DNA of 64,000 nucleotides, from assembly GCF_001625085.1 (NCBI RefSeq), contig NZ_BDAW01000014.1:162480-226479 (forward strand), written 5' to 3'. Below, piece after piece: positions 37,561 to 47,038 of the stretch. The notes under the pieces were generated by a model. It did no database searches. It had not been told where the DNA came from and worked only from the letters and a program-made list of their open reading frames with translations. The position numbers and the translations under genes were made by a program. Numbering within the stretch: position 1 is the stretch's first letter; every line of letters starts with the position of its first letter. This DNA is from Nocardia acidivorans NBRC 108247. Lineage in GTDB: Bacteria > Actinomycetota > Actinomycetes > Mycobacteriales > Mycobacteriaceae.

Positions 37561-37827
37561 GGCGGTCGGGTGGCGAGGTTCGGTGCGTCTCGCCACCCGG
37601 ACAGGGGTGAGTCCACGCACATGTCCGATGAGAAACGTGCCCAAGTTGTCGACCTCGGTCGCGGATAACGGGTACGGTCACTCTAGGGACCTTTGCTCGT
37701 GGTTGTCGGCACCCGCCGCACCGGCCGTACCCGCAATCACCGGGGACGGCATACGCTTTATAGGTGGCACTTCGCCGACAACCGAGACAGATGGTTGCAC
37801 GCGGACAAGGAAGTAGGGACCCAGGAG

Positions 37828-39108
37828 ATGGCGCGCATCGGTGATGGCGGCGATCTGCTCAAGTGCTCTTTCTGCGGGAAGAGTCAGAAGCAGGTCAAAA
37901 AGCTCATTGCGGGACCAGGGGTGTACATCTGCGACGAGTGCATCGATCTGTGCAACGAGATCATCGAGGAGGAGCTCGCGGAAAGCAGCGAGGTCAAACT
38001 CGATGAGCTGCCGAAGCCCGCGGAAATCCGCGACTTCCTCGAGCAGTACGTGATCGGGCAGGACGCCGCGAAGAGAACCCTGGCAGTGGCTGTGTACAAC
38101 CACTACAAGCGAATTCAGGCCGGGGACAAGGGCCGCGACTCCCGAGGCGAATCGGTCGAGTTGATGAAGTCCAACATCCTCATGCTCGGTCCTACCGGCT
38201 GCGGTAAGACCTATCTGGCGCAGACGCTGGCCAAGATGTTGAACGTGCCGTTCGCCATCGCTGACGCCACCGCGCTGACCGAAGCCGGTTATGTCGGTGA
38301 GGATGTCGAGAACATCCTGCTCAAACTGATCCAGGCCGCCGATTACGATGTGAAGCGCGCCGAGACGGGCATCATCTACATCGACGAGGTCGACAAGATC
38401 GCCCGCAAGTCGGAGAACCCCTCCATCACCCGTGACGTCTCCGGTGAGGGTGTGCAGCAGGCGCTGCTGAAGATTCTGGAAGGTACGCAGGCTTCGGTGC
38501 CGCCGCAGGGTGGTCGTAAGCATCCGCACCAGGAGTTCATCCAGATCGACACCACCAATGTGCTGTTCATCGTGGCGGGCGCGTTCGCGGGCCTGGAGCG
38601 CATCGTGCAGGACCGAGTCGGCAAGCGCGGCATCGGTTTCGGCGCGGAGGTCCGCTCCAAGTCCGAGATCGACACCGCCGATCACTTCGCCGATGTGATG
38701 CCGGAGGATCTGATCAAGTTCGGGCTCATCCCCGAATTCATCGGTCGTCTGCCGATCGTCGCCTCGGTCACCAATCTGGACAAGGAATCCCTCGTCCGTA
38801 TTCTGGCCCAGCCGAAGAACGCACTGGTCAAGCAGTACGTGCGCCTCTTCGAAATGGACGGCGTGGACCTGGAATTCACCCAGGACGCGTTGGAAGCCGT
38901 TGCGGATCAGGCGATTCTGCGCGGCACGGGCGCCCGTGGCCTGCGCGCCATCATGGAGGAGGTCCTCCTCCCGGTCATGTACGACATCCCCAGCCGCGAC
39001 GATGTCGCCAAGGTCGTCGTCAATGCCGACACCGTGAACGACAATGTGCTGCCGACCATCGTGCCGCGCAAGCGTCAGTCCCCGGAGCGCCGCGAGAAGT
39101 CGGCGTAA
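37828..39108 (+). CDS. clpX: ClpX ATP-dependent unfoldase, 426 aa
   Basis: AAA+ unfoldase of the ClpXP protease. The N-terminal zinc-binding domain has CSFCGKSQ and CDECIDLC (residues 13-40). The protein then carries Walker A GPTGCGKT, the pore loop GYVGEDVE, Walker [10 protein letters not shown], the ClpP-binding IGF loop (KRGIGFGAE) and the sensor region GTGARGLR. It follows clpP2 by 267 bp with its own leader. Nearly every residue matches mycobacterial ClpX; the start [11 protein letters not shown] is the family's. Confidence 0.97.
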   Translation: MARIGDGGDLLKCSFCGKSQKQVKKLIAGPGVYICDECIDLCNEIIEEELAESSEVKLDELPKPAEIRDFLEQYVIGQDAAKRTLAVAVYNHYKRIQAGDKGRDSRGESVELMKSNILMLGPTGCGKTYLAQTLAKMLNVPFAIADATALTEAGYVGEDVENILLKLIQAADYDVKRAETGIIYIDEVDKIARKSENPSITRDVSGEGVQQALLKILEGTQASVPPQGGRKHPHQEFIQIDTTNVLFIVAGAFAGLERIVQDRVGKRGIGFGAEVRSKSEIDTADHFADVMPEDLIKFGLIPEFIGRLPIVASVTNLDKESLVRILAQPKNALVKQYVRLFEMDGVDLEFTQDALEAVADQAILRGTGARGLRAIMEEVLLPVMYDIPSRDDVAKVVVNADTVNDNVLPTIVPRKRQSPERREKSA

Positions 39109-39122
39109 GTTCCCAGATCCTC

Positions 39123-39162
39123 GAAGCGGCCCCGCGAGATGCGAATCTCGCGGGGCCGCTTC
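39123..39162 (+). terminator. strong terminator after clpX
   Basis: An 18-bp perfect stem (39123-39140 with 39145-39162) with a GCGA loop and a T-containing tail (GTTGTT). It also faces the convergent gene ending at 39181. Confidence 0.9.
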
Positions 39163-39180
39163 GTTGTTCGAGCGCGGACC

Positions 39181-39750
39181 TCAGGCCCAGGGCACCCGGC
39201 AGGAATCCCGGCTGAAGCCCTGATCGGTAATGCCGAGCGCGTGATACGTGCGGGCGCGCAGATTCTCCAGGCCGATCTGATAGGTCAGTTCCATGACGCC
39301 GCGGTCGCCGAAGCGCTGTGCCAGATCGGCGACCTGTTCATCGGTGACGGTGGGCGGGGTGGCGGTGACCGCGTCGGCGTAGGCGATGGCGGCGCGCTCG
39401 TCCTCGGTATAGGCCGGATGGGTCGGATAGTCATCGATATGGCGGAGTTTGTCGATGTCCAGATCGTCCAGGCGCATGAGCATGGTGCCGAAGTCCACGC
39501 ACCAGGAGCAGCCGACGGTTCGGGCCACCCGGTAGACCGCGATCTCGCGAATATTCGCGGGCAGCACCTTCGAGGCGCGTTCGACCTGGGTTTCGTGAAT
39601 GGATGCCGCCATGAACAGTTTCGGATGATTGGCGATGACGGTGAATGGCTCGGGCACCTCACCGAAGCGGCGCTTCATGAACCAGTACAGGGTTCGGGTC
39701 AGGGGCCCGGCCTGCTTCGGTCCGACGACGGGGATGCGGGTGACGCCCAT
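39181..39750 (-). CDS. carboxymuconolactone decarboxylase / AhpD-like protein, 189 aa
   Basis: The ATG at 39750 has AAGGAG 7 nt upstream. The signature is E-x-x-x-Y-x-V-A-R-x-V-G-C-SW-C-V-D-F-G, with the CxxC pair of AhpD-like peroxidase partners. The C-terminal part has LTYQIGLENLRARTYHALG, typical of the CMD family. It is probably a thiol-dependent antioxidant enzyme; the real substrate is not evident. A single gene in a convergent position to clpX. Confidence 0.85.
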   Translation of the reverse strand: MGVTRIPVVGPKQAGPLTRTLYWFMKRRFGEVPEPFTVIANHPKLFMAASIHETQVERASKVLPANIREIAVYRVARTVGCSWCVDFGTMLMRLDDLDIDKLRHIDDYPTHPAYTEDERAAIAYADAVTATPPTVTDEQVADLAQRFGDRGVMELTYQIGLENLRARTYHALGITDQGFSRDSCRVPWA

Positions 39751-39997
39751 AATGGTCTCCTTCGATCCGCGGGTGTTATCCCTTGGACGAGGTAGGTCCA
39801 TCGAACGTGACGGTGGGGCGCGGTGTCCTGTGTCACAGGCGGAGCGTGTTATGGAATCGGTGACGATCGATCACTCGATCGCGCCCGTGCCGGGAATCGC
39901 CGTTGACTCCCCGTGGTTCGCCGTTGAACCTTTATCCCTTTGCTAGGAAAATCGGTGCCTGCACTACACCTGTTACGACGGTGCGGGGCAGCGAAAT

Positions 39998-40549
39998 TCA
40001 TCGCGGTGGACGCGTCCCCGACCGGCCGCGACGCGGAAATTTGAGGGTGAAGGGGGCGGGCTCGGGAATGGGCCTGCGCTCACGCGGGGCGACCAGGACG
40101 CAGGCCAGGCCGAGGGCGGGTAGCGCGATGGCGGCGATGACACTGAGGGTGAAGCTGGCATTGCCCATGGCCTCGGGCCGGTGGAAGGTGTGATAGATCA
40201 GGTGCGGTATGCCGAACACCAGCCAGCCCAGGCCCGCGGCGCGGGCCAGCAGGCTGTCCATGAACCACAGCGCGACCCCCGTCATCACCGCCATGGCCAG
40301 GAAGAACGCCCCGACATCGGAGGCGAGGTGATGGTTGTACGGGCCGTCCATGCCGACCCAGCGCATACCGAAGCCGGGGAAGCTGGTGTACCAGGAGTGC
40401 GGTGCGAACACCGCCCACGCCCCGACGATCAACCCTTGCAGCGCGAGTATGCCCAGCATGATCTGCAAGGCCAGCCAGCGTCGCCGATTCACCTCGAGGC
40501 GCATGCGCACCCGGATGCCATCCCCCGTGCCGTGCAAGGAGATTCGCAT
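39998..40549 (-). CDS. four-helix membrane protein, 183 aa
   Basis: The ATG has GGAGGG 4 nt upstream. Four hydrophobic segments (about residues 27-48, 80-98, 100-120 and 130-155) with the conserved-looking loop SFPGFGMRWVGMDGPYNHHLASDVGAFF mark a small actinobacterial membrane family of unknown function. The tail is basic. Single gene. Confidence 0.65.
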   Translation of the reverse strand: MRISLHGTGDGIRVRMRLEVNRRRWLALQIMLGILALQGLIVGAWAVFAPHSWYTSFPGFGMRWVGMDGPYNHHLASDVGAFFLAMAVMTGVALWFMDSLLARAAGLGWLVFGIPHLIYHTFHRPEAMGNASFTLSVIAAIALPALGLACVLVAPRERRPIPEPAPFTLKFPRRGRSGTRPPR

Positions 40550-40631
40550 CGGCCCTCCCGTTCCGTTGCCGAATCATTCGGTGCGCCCACCGTAATTCGG
40601 CAAGCGGAAGGGGGCAATAGGCCGGTCGGGA

Positions 40632-41006
40632 CTAGGCGGGACCCATTGCCATATTGTCCGGGCCCCAGTACGCCTTCATGGAGACGATCTTGCCGTCATC
40701 GTCGAATTCCATGATGTCGATGGGCGAGAGCGTCATCTTCTGATCGCCGAAATGCCCGATCAGGGTGAAGGAGACGGCGGCGTGCTTACCCGCGACCTTG
40801 ATGGAGTGCACCTCGGTCTCGCGGCCCCGCATATGCTCGAGCGCGGCGTACATCTCGCGGATGGCATCGTGACCCTTGCGCGGTTCGCTGCCGATCGGAT
40901 CCTCCACCACGGCATCGGCGGTGTAGAGGTTCACCACGTCGTCGGTGGGGCCGCTGGCCACCAATTTCACATACTGCTCGACCACATCGCGGACCTGCGC
41001 TGCCAT
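40632..41006 (-). CDS. ketosteroid-isomerase-like (NTF2 fold) protein, 124 aa
   Basis: The ATG at 41006 follows GGGAG with 6 nt. The cone-shaped NTF2 fold is marked by VVEQYVKLVASG, the ADAVVEDPIGSEPRKGHDAIREMY segment with the Asp typical of the catalytic base, and the C-terminal KAYWGPDNM. The active-site Tyr and Asp of delta-5-3-ketosteroid isomerase may be present. Actinobacteria that degrade steroids use such enzymes. The steroid substrate is inference. Confidence 0.75.
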   Translation of the reverse strand: MAAQVRDVVEQYVKLVASGPTDDVVNLYTADAVVEDPIGSEPRKGHDAIREMYAALEHMRGRETEVHSIKVAGKHAAVSFTLIGHFGDQKMTLSPIDIMEFDDDGKIVSMKAYWGPDNMAMGPA

Positions 41007-41113
41007 GGCATCTCCCATAGAAATTGAAACGTGTTCTACCGGGCAGCGTAGCAGTGGGACGAGCGCGCGCGGCCGGATCCGCCCGCTCTGCGAGACCGTG
41101 CGCCGGGATGGCG

Positions 41114-41926
41114 CTATACGGAGATGCGATGGGTCGCGGAGTAGACGTTCATCGACTCGCCGCGCAGGAAGCCCACCAGTGTCAGGTCCGAGTCGGCGGC
41201 CAGGTCCACCGCGAGGGAACTGGGGGCCGAGACCGCGCCGAGTACGGGAATGCCCGCCATGACGGCCTTCTGCACCAGTTCGAAGGAGGCCCGGCCCGAG
41301 ACCATCAGAATGAGATCGTGTGCGGGGATGCGGTTTTCACGCAGCGCCCAGCCGATCACCTTGTCGACGGCATTGTGGCGGCCGACATCCTCGCGTACCA
41401 CCACGGCTTCGCCGTCCAGGGTGAACAGCCCCGCGCCGTGCAATCCGCCGGTGGCGTCGAAAAGGTCCTGGCGGGAACGCAGTTCGGTGGGAAGCGTGGC
41501 CAGCACGCTCGGCTTCACCTCGATCCCCGAGGCGGGTATCGGATGGCGGCTGCGGGTGCGCACCTCGTCCAGCGCGGTCTTACCGCAGAGTCCGCACGCG
41601 CTGTTGGTGAGGAAGTTGCGCGGCCGCACCGGGATCGGCGTCCGGAACCGCACATCGAGCACGTTGTAGGTGTTCTGCCCGTTCTCGTCGGTGCCCGCGC
41701 AGTAGCGGGCGGTGTGAACATCCTCGGCGGTCTCGATGATCCCCTCGGTGAACAGGAAGCCGTGGATGAGGTCGATATCCGCGCCGGGCGTGCGCATGGT
41801 GATGGTCAATGCCTCACCGCCGGTGCGGATTTCGAGCGGTTCCTCCACCGCGAGGGTGTCGGGGCGCTCGACCGTACCGGTGGGGGAGATGCGCAGGGTG
41901 CGGCGGCGGGCGGTTACTCGGCTCAC
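41114..41926 (-). CDS. fdhD: FdhD sulfurtransferase for formate dehydrogenase, 270 aa
   Basis: FdhD carries sulfur from IscS to the molybdenum cofactor of formate dehydrogenase. The catalytic Cys pair CGLCGK is at about residues 111-116. The family segments EEPLEIR, FLFTEGII, VREDVGRHNAVDKVIGW and VSGRASFELVQKA are all present. The GTG start overlaps the stop of the molybdoenzyme gene (GTGA), so the pair is co-translated. Confidence 0.95.
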   Translation of the reverse strand: MSRVTARRRTLRISPTGTVERPDTLAVEEPLEIRTGGEALTITMRTPGADIDLIHGFLFTEGIIETAEDVHTARYCAGTDENGQNTYNVLDVRFRTPIPVRPRNFLTNSACGLCGKTALDEVRTRSRHPIPASGIEVKPSVLATLPTELRSRQDLFDATGGLHGAGLFTLDGEAVVVREDVGRHNAVDKVIGWALRENRIPAHDLILMVSGRASFELVQKAVMAGIPVLGAVSAPSSLAVDLAADSDLTLVGFLRGESMNVYSATHRISV

Positions 41927-44226
41927 GACGTCCTATGGATGTGCGGTTCCAGGCGAACGGTGACCGCCTTGGAGACAGGGGTATTGGACCGCCGCGCCAC
42001 ATGGTCCAGCGGAACCAGCGGATTGGTCTCCGGGTAGTAGCCGGCGGCATTGCCGCGCGGGGTGGCGTAGCCGACCAGTCGGAAACCCTCCACCCGGCGT
42101 TCGGTGCCGTCGGTCCATTCGGAGATCACATCGACGAGATCGTCTTCGGCGAAACCGAATTCGGCGATGTCCTCCGGATGCAGCAGCAGCACCCGGCGGC
42201 CATTGTGGATACCGCGGTAGCGGTCGTCCAGACCATAGATGGTGGTGTTGTACTGGTCGTGACTGCGCAGGGTTTGCAGAATCAACCGCCCCCGCGGGAC
42301 CGGCAGCCAGGCCAGCTCGTTGACGGCGAAATTGGCCTTGCCGGTGGCGGTGCGGAATTCGCGGGAATCCCGCGGCGGATGCGGCAGCTGGAAGCCATTG
42401 CGGCCCCGCACCTTCGCGTTGTAATCGGTGCAGCCCGGCACCACCGCGGCGATGGCGTCGCGAATCCGGTCGTAGTCGCGCTGGAAGTCGGCCCACGGCA
42501 CCGGATGCGACGGTCCGAACAGGGCCTGGGCGAGTTCGCAGACGATGGCGACCTCACTGCGCAGTTCCTTGCTGACCGGCTTCAGCCGGCCCGTGGACAG
42601 ATGCACCATGGACATCGAGTCCTCGACCGAAACCTGTTGGCGCGTACCGGCCTGCATATCCTCATCGGTGCGGCCCAGCGTCGGCAGGATCAGCGCGGTC
42701 GCACCGTGCACGACATGACTGCGATTCAGTTTGGTGGAAACCTGCACGGTCAGGGCGCAATTGCGCAGCGCCGCCTCGGTGACCTCGGTATCGGGGGTGG
42801 CCGAGACGAAATTGCCGCCCATGCCGAAAAAGACCTTGCCGCGACCGTCGCGCATGGCGCGAATGGAATCGACCGTATCCCAGCCGTGTTCGCGCGGACT
42901 GGTGATCCCGAACCGGCGATCCAGGGCGTCGAGGAAGGCGTCCGGCATCTTCTCCCAGATGCCCATGGTGCGGTCGCCCTGCACATTCGAATGCCCGCGC
43001 ACCGGGCAGACGCCCGCACCCGGCTTACCGATCATGCCGCGCAGGAGCAGCAGATTGGTGGCCTCCTCGATGGTGGCCACGCCGTGTACCTGCTGGGTCA
43101 AACCCATTGCCCAGCAGATGATCACGGCCTTGGATTCGGCCAGTAGCGCCGCCGTGCGATCCAGATCGGCGCGGGTCAGGCCGGTGGCCTCCTCGACCAC
43201 GCCGAGATCGACCGCGCGCATCTGCTTCTCGTACTCGACGAATCCGGCGGTGTGCGCGTGCACGAAATCGTGGTCCACGACGGTGCCGGGGCGGCGGTCC
43301 TCGGCCTCGAAAAGCAGTCTGCCCAAGCCCTGGAAGAGCGCCATATCGCCACCGAGGCGGATCTGCAGGAAGTCGTCGGCGATGGTGATGCCGGAGGTGA
43401 AGCCCTTGATGGTCTGCGGATCGCGGAAACCGATCAGCCCGGTCTCGGGCAGCGGATTGACCGCGATCACCTTCGCACCGTGCGCCTTCGCCTCACCGAG
43501 CGCGGACAGCATGCGCGGATGATTGGTGCCCGGATTCTGCCCGGCCACGATAATGAGATCGGCCTTCTTGAAATCGTCGATGGTCACCGAACCCTTGCCG
43601 ATGCCGATCGAGGAGGTCAGCGCCGCGCCGGAGGACTCGTGGCACATATTCGAGCAGTCCGGCAGATTATTGGTGCCGAAGCTGCGCACCAGCAGCTGAT
43701 ACAGGAATGCCGTCTCATTGGCGGTGCGGCCGGAGGTGTAGAACACCGCCTCGTCGGGGGAGTCCAGTGCGCGCAGGTTCTCGGCGATCAGCTGGTAGGC
43801 GTCATCCCAGGAGATAGGTGAGTAGTGGGTGTCGCCGGGCCGCAACACCATTGGATGGGTGAGGCGGCCCTGCTGACCTAGCCAGTAGCCGGATTTGCCC
43901 TCCAGTTCGGCGATCGAGTGCGCGGCGAAGAATTCGGGGGTGACGGTGCGCAGGGTGGCCTCTTCGGCGACAGCCTTGGCGCCGTTCTCGCAGAACTCGG
44001 CGGGGCGGCGCATACCGGTCGGCTCCGGCCAGGCACAACCCGGGCAATCGAAGCCGTGGCGTTGATTCACCCGGGTCAGCGTGCGGGCGGTGCGGATGAC
44101 GCCCATCTCCTCGACGGCGCGTTCCAGGGCCACCGTGACCGCCTTGACGCCGGCCGCCTCGGTTTTCGGAGGGGTGACGGTCAGCGCGGCCTCATCGATG
44201 TCTTTTTTCGGCGCGGCACGATGCAT
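41923..44226 (-). CDS. FdhF/YdeP-type molybdopterin oxidoreductase, 767 aa
   Basis: The ATG at 44226 has GAGGAG 10 nt upstream. The N-terminus carries DCPGCAWPEPT instead of the four-Cys iron-sulfur motif of NarG/FdhG enzymes, which is the form of YdeP and related bis-MGD oxidoreductases. NMCHESSG and GQNPGTNHPRML are cofactor-binding segments, and the C-terminal molydopterin-binding domain is complete. The fdhD partner suggests a formate-dehydrogenase-like cytoplasmic enzyme. M. tuberculosis has the fdhF-fdhD pair Rv2900c-Rv2899c. Confidence 0.9.
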   Translation of the reverse strand: MHRAAPKKDIDEAALTVTPPKTEAAGVKAVTVALERAVEEMGVIRTARTLTRVNQRHGFDCPGCAWPEPTGMRRPAEFCENGAKAVAEEATLRTVTPEFFAAHSIAELEGKSGYWLGQQGRLTHPMVLRPGDTHYSPISWDDAYQLIAENLRALDSPDEAVFYTSGRTANETAFLYQLLVRSFGTNNLPDCSNMCHESSGAALTSSIGIGKGSVTIDDFKKADLIIVAGQNPGTNHPRMLSALGEAKAHGAKVIAVNPLPETGLIGFRDPQTIKGFTSGITIADDFLQIRLGGDMALFQGLGRLLFEAEDRRPGTVVDHDFVHAHTAGFVEYEKQMRAVDLGVVEEATGLTRADLDRTAALLAESKAVIICWAMGLTQQVHGVATIEEATNLLLLRGMIGKPGAGVCPVRGHSNVQGDRTMGIWEKMPDAFLDALDRRFGITSPREHGWDTVDSIRAMRDGRGKVFFGMGGNFVSATPDTEVTEAALRNCALTVQVSTKLNRSHVVHGATALILPTLGRTDEDMQAGTRQQVSVEDSMSMVHLSTGRLKPVSKELRSEVAIVCELAQALFGPSHPVPWADFQRDYDRIRDAIAAVVPGCTDYNAKVRGRNGFQLPHPPRDSREFRTATGKANFAVNELAWLPVPRGRLILQTLRSHDQYNTTIYGLDDRYRGIHNGRRVLLLHPEDIAEFGFAEDDLVDVISEWTDGTERRVEGFRLVGYATPRGNAAGYYPETNPLVPLDHVARRSNTPVSKAVTVRLEPHIHRTS

Positions 44227-44387
44227 GACGACCATTCTCCTCTGCGGCGCGGGCGGGTGACCCAAGTGGTCCTATGAATCCTAGGTCGGTGAACACTCGG
44301 CGTCCCCTCCGCGATATCCGGAGGACGGAATCATGCGCGCGGCGGGGGGCGCAGGGCCGTACCATCTAACCAGCGAGGTTACGCCGG

Positions 44388-45812
44388 ATGGACACACCTG
44401 CAGTATTCGGTCCGCGTGCCGCAGCAGTGCGACGGCATGTGAAATTTCCACGCGGCGTACGGAATTCGGGCCGCATTCGCGGACTTTTCGCGGTGCTTTT
44501 CGCGGTGCTCGCACTGGCGCTGACCGCCGGAATCGGTGCGGCGGACCCGATTCTCGCGACATCCGATCCGGTCGGTCTGCTCGGGCCCGCCAAAATGCCT
44601 CCCGCGCTGCTGGATTCGCCGGTGACCACACCCGCGCCCGGACCCACCTCCGCGCCGGGTTACAACGGATGTGACACCTCGGACTGCACCGGGACGCACG
44701 ACGGCACCGGTTCGACACCCAAGCAGTACTGTCCGGACGGCTCCGAGAAGCCCGCCAGCGGCACCTGCGCCCCGGCGGTCCAGTACTGCCCGGACGGTTC
44801 GCGGAAACCGGCGCAGGGGCACTGTCCGATCACTCAGTACTGCCCGGATGGTTCGGTGAAACCCCCGGGTGGGACGTGCCCGACGACCAAGCCGACCGAA
44901 TACTGCTCCGACGGATCGGTGAAGCCCGCCGACGGCCCCTGCCCGTCCATCCCGCCGGTGCAGCGATGCCCGGACGGCTCGGTCAAGCCCGCGAATGGGG
45001 TCTGCCCGACCACGAAGCCGCCGGAGACGTGTCCGGATGGTTCGGTGAAACCGGCTAGTGGGGTGTGTCCGACGACGAAGCCGCCGGAGATGTGCCCGGA
45101 TGGTTCGGTGAAACCGGCTAGTGGGGTGTGTCCGACGACGAAGCCGCCCGAGAAGTGTCCGGACGGCTCCGATAAGCCCGCGAACGGGGTCTGCGTCACC
45201 ACACCTGTCCCGGAGAAGTGTCCGGACGGCTCGATGAAACCGGAGAGCGGCAAATGTGAGACCGGTGGCGGGAATCCGAATCCCGGGGGCGGCAGTCCGA
45301 ATCCCGGTGGTGGGAACCCGAATCCGCCGATGACGAACCCGCCCACCACGAATCCGCCCGACAATCCGGGGGAAACCGTAGTGCCGCAACCGGATCCGGG
45401 CACCACCCAGCCCGCGAACCCGAAGTCGAATGACGTCATTCCGGGGAACACCGGACTGTCCTTGAATCCGGCCGCGGTATCGCCCGGTTCCCCGGTGACG
45501 GTGACAGGGCGCGGCTGCGATCCCAATGCCGAGGTGAAGCTTTCCATCGGCGGTGCGAATGCCACCGCCACCCGTGCCCGTGCCGATGGTGGTTTCGACG
45601 CCACATTGCCCACGGGCGCAACGGATATCGGTCATCATGAGGTGACCGCGGAATGCGGTCCGAAAATCGCGGCCGGCCTGGATGTCGTGCTGGTCAGCCA
45701 GGTCGGCGGCAATGCGGCCACCGCGACCGTACTGCTGTTCTTCCTGCTCATCGGCGGCTGGTTCTTCGGCCACCGACTGGTATCCCATCCGCCCGCTCGG
45801 AGGCCCCGATGA
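44388..45812 (+). CDS. Cys-rich repeat surface protein, 474 aa
   Basis: The protein has a long basic N-terminus with a signal/anchor helix (about residues 30-52). It then has nine repeats of CPDGSxKPxxGxC (the fourth begins CSDGS), spaced 18-24 residues, in residues 108-275. A Gly/Asn/Pro linker and a beta-sandwich domain follow (LNPAAVSPGSPVTVTGRGC...GHHEVTAECG). The C-terminus ends with a transmembrane helix and basic tail. Two Cys per repeat suggest a disulfide-linked rod. It should be membrane-anchored with the rod outside. The next gene overlaps by ATGA. Confidence 0.75.
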   Translation: MDTPAVFGPRAAAVRRHVKFPRGVRNSGRIRGLFAVLFAVLALALTAGIGAADPILATSDPVGLLGPAKMPPALLDSPVTTPAPGPTSAPGYNGCDTSDCTGTHDGTGSTPKQYCPDGSEKPASGTCAPAVQYCPDGSRKPAQGHCPITQYCPDGSVKPPGGTCPTTKPTEYCSDGSVKPADGPCPSIPPVQRCPDGSVKPANGVCPTTKPPETCPDGSVKPASGVCPTTKPPEMCPDGSVKPASGVCPTTKPPEKCPDGSDKPANGVCVTTPVPEKCPDGSMKPESGKCETGGGNPNPGGGSPNPGGGNPNPPMTNPPTTNPPDNPGETVVPQPDPGTTQPANPKSNDVIPGNTGLSLNPAAVSPGSPVTVTGRGCDPNAEVKLSIGGANATATRARADGGFDATLPTGATDIGHHEVTAECGPKIAAGLDVVLVSQVGGNAATATVLLFFLLIGGWFFGHRLVSHPPARRPR

Positions 45813-47038
45813 CCATCCGTCGCAGCCGTCGCGTATTCACCGGGTTGACGGTCGTATTGCTGGGTGCCGCAGCACTATTCGGAGCCGGTTCGGGATCGGC
45901 GGCGGGCGGTGTCACGGCCGACGCGACCATCGAGGGCCGTGCCATCTCCGGGGCCGATGCGCGCGATCCCGTCCGCTTCGATCCGGCCAAGGTCAGTCAG
46001 GTGGTGGTCGAGGTCGTCAACGGCACGGCGAAACCGGTGACGGTGCGCCGGGTCGACCTGGCCGGGCATGTGCTGGGGTTGAACTTCTTCTCGTACTCCA
46101 CCTCGGTCGAATTGACCGTCGCCGCAGGCAAATCCGATAAATTGACCTACCGGTTGGACCCGGCGGGACTCGACGGTCAGGCCACCGGTTTGATCGGCGC
46201 CGACCTGACGCTGATAGGGGCCGATGGCAAACCGCTCACCAGGACCCACACCGTGGTGGATGTGCGCGGTTCACTGGCCTCGGTCTACGGCCTCTTCGGC
46301 ATCATCCTCGCCGCCCTGACCGCCCTGGCCATCGCCGACGCGGCGCTGACCGTTGCCCGGCACCGTCTTTCGGTGAACCGCTGGCAGCGCGGACTCCGGT
46401 TGCTGGCCCCCGGTATCGGCATCGGCCTCATGATCGGGTTCACCGCTTCGGTGGCCCGCTGGTGGGTTCCCGGCACCCCGCTGTGGCTGGCCCTGGCCGG
46501 GGTGACCGCCACGCTGTTCTTCCTCGCGGGATACCTCTCGCCCACTCCGCGCCCACCCAGCGATCTGGACTTGGACGCCGAAGACCTCGCCGCCGCAAGG
46601 GAACTCGACGCGCACGGCTATCCCGCCTCGCAGCCCGAGCCGGTCGTGCATCCCGAACCGATGCCGCATCGCGAACCGGCACCGTATCGCGAACAGCTTC
46701 CGCATCCCGCCCCCTACCCGACGCCTTTCGATCCCGGGCGGACTCCCAGCCGCCCGATGCCGGTCGTCGGCGGCTATGGGCAGCAGCATCGCCCGGCGGT
46801 GCCCGCGCCCACCGTGCGCGGTCCCGGTGGCACGCCGATCCTTTCGCCCGATGAACTCGAAACCGTCACCTCACCCGGTCCGGGCGGCCCGGTCGTGCGG
46901 CCGGAGGGTCCGGCCGAAGAGGAGACGATCGGTCGGGAACCGGTGGGGCGCAGGCCCGTTCCCGTCGCGGAGGATGAGCCGACCGTTCGGAATGCGCCGG
47001 GGGAGTGGCGGTTTCGGCCCGGAGGTGCGGGGAGATGA
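45809..47038 (+). CDS. multi-pass envelope protein, 409 aa
   Basis: The ATG overlaps the surface-protein stop. A signal peptide (about residues 1-30, cleavage near GSAAG) precedes a beta-rich extracytoplasmic domain of about 125 residues. Three hydrophobic helices follow (about 155-180, 195-215 and 222-242), then a long Pro/Glu-rich cytoplasmic tail. The outside domain resembles the equivalent part of the kinase encoded next (DPxxVSxVxxxxxxxxxPVTVxxVD). No enzyme motif is seen. Coupled to the kinase gene (ATGA). Confidence 0.65.
   Translation: MTIRRSRRVFTGLTVVLLGAAALFGAGSGSAAGGVTADATIEGRAISGADARDPVRFDPAKVSQVVVEVVNGTAKPVTVRRVDLAGHVLGLNFFSYSTSVELTVAAGKSDKLTYRLDPAGLDGQATGLIGADLTLIGADGKPLTRTHTVVDVRGSLASVYGLFGIILAALTALAIADAALTVARHRLSVNRWQRGLRLLAPGIGIGLMIGFTASVARWWVPGTPLWLALAGVTATLFFLAGYLSPTPRPPSDLDLDAEDLAAARELDAHGYPASQPEPVVHPEPMPHREPAPYREQLPHPAPYPTPFDPGRTPSRPMPVVGGYGQQHRPAVPAPTVRGPGGTPILSPDELETVTSPGPGGPVVRPEGPAEEETIGREPVGRRPVPVAEDEPTVRNAPGEWRFRPGGAGR

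Noticed and set aside
44700..45250. CRISPR-like array suggested by regular repeats
   Set aside because: The period follows a protein repeat (CPDGSxKPxxGxC) in frame; repeat copies differ at third codon positions, and no spacers are present.
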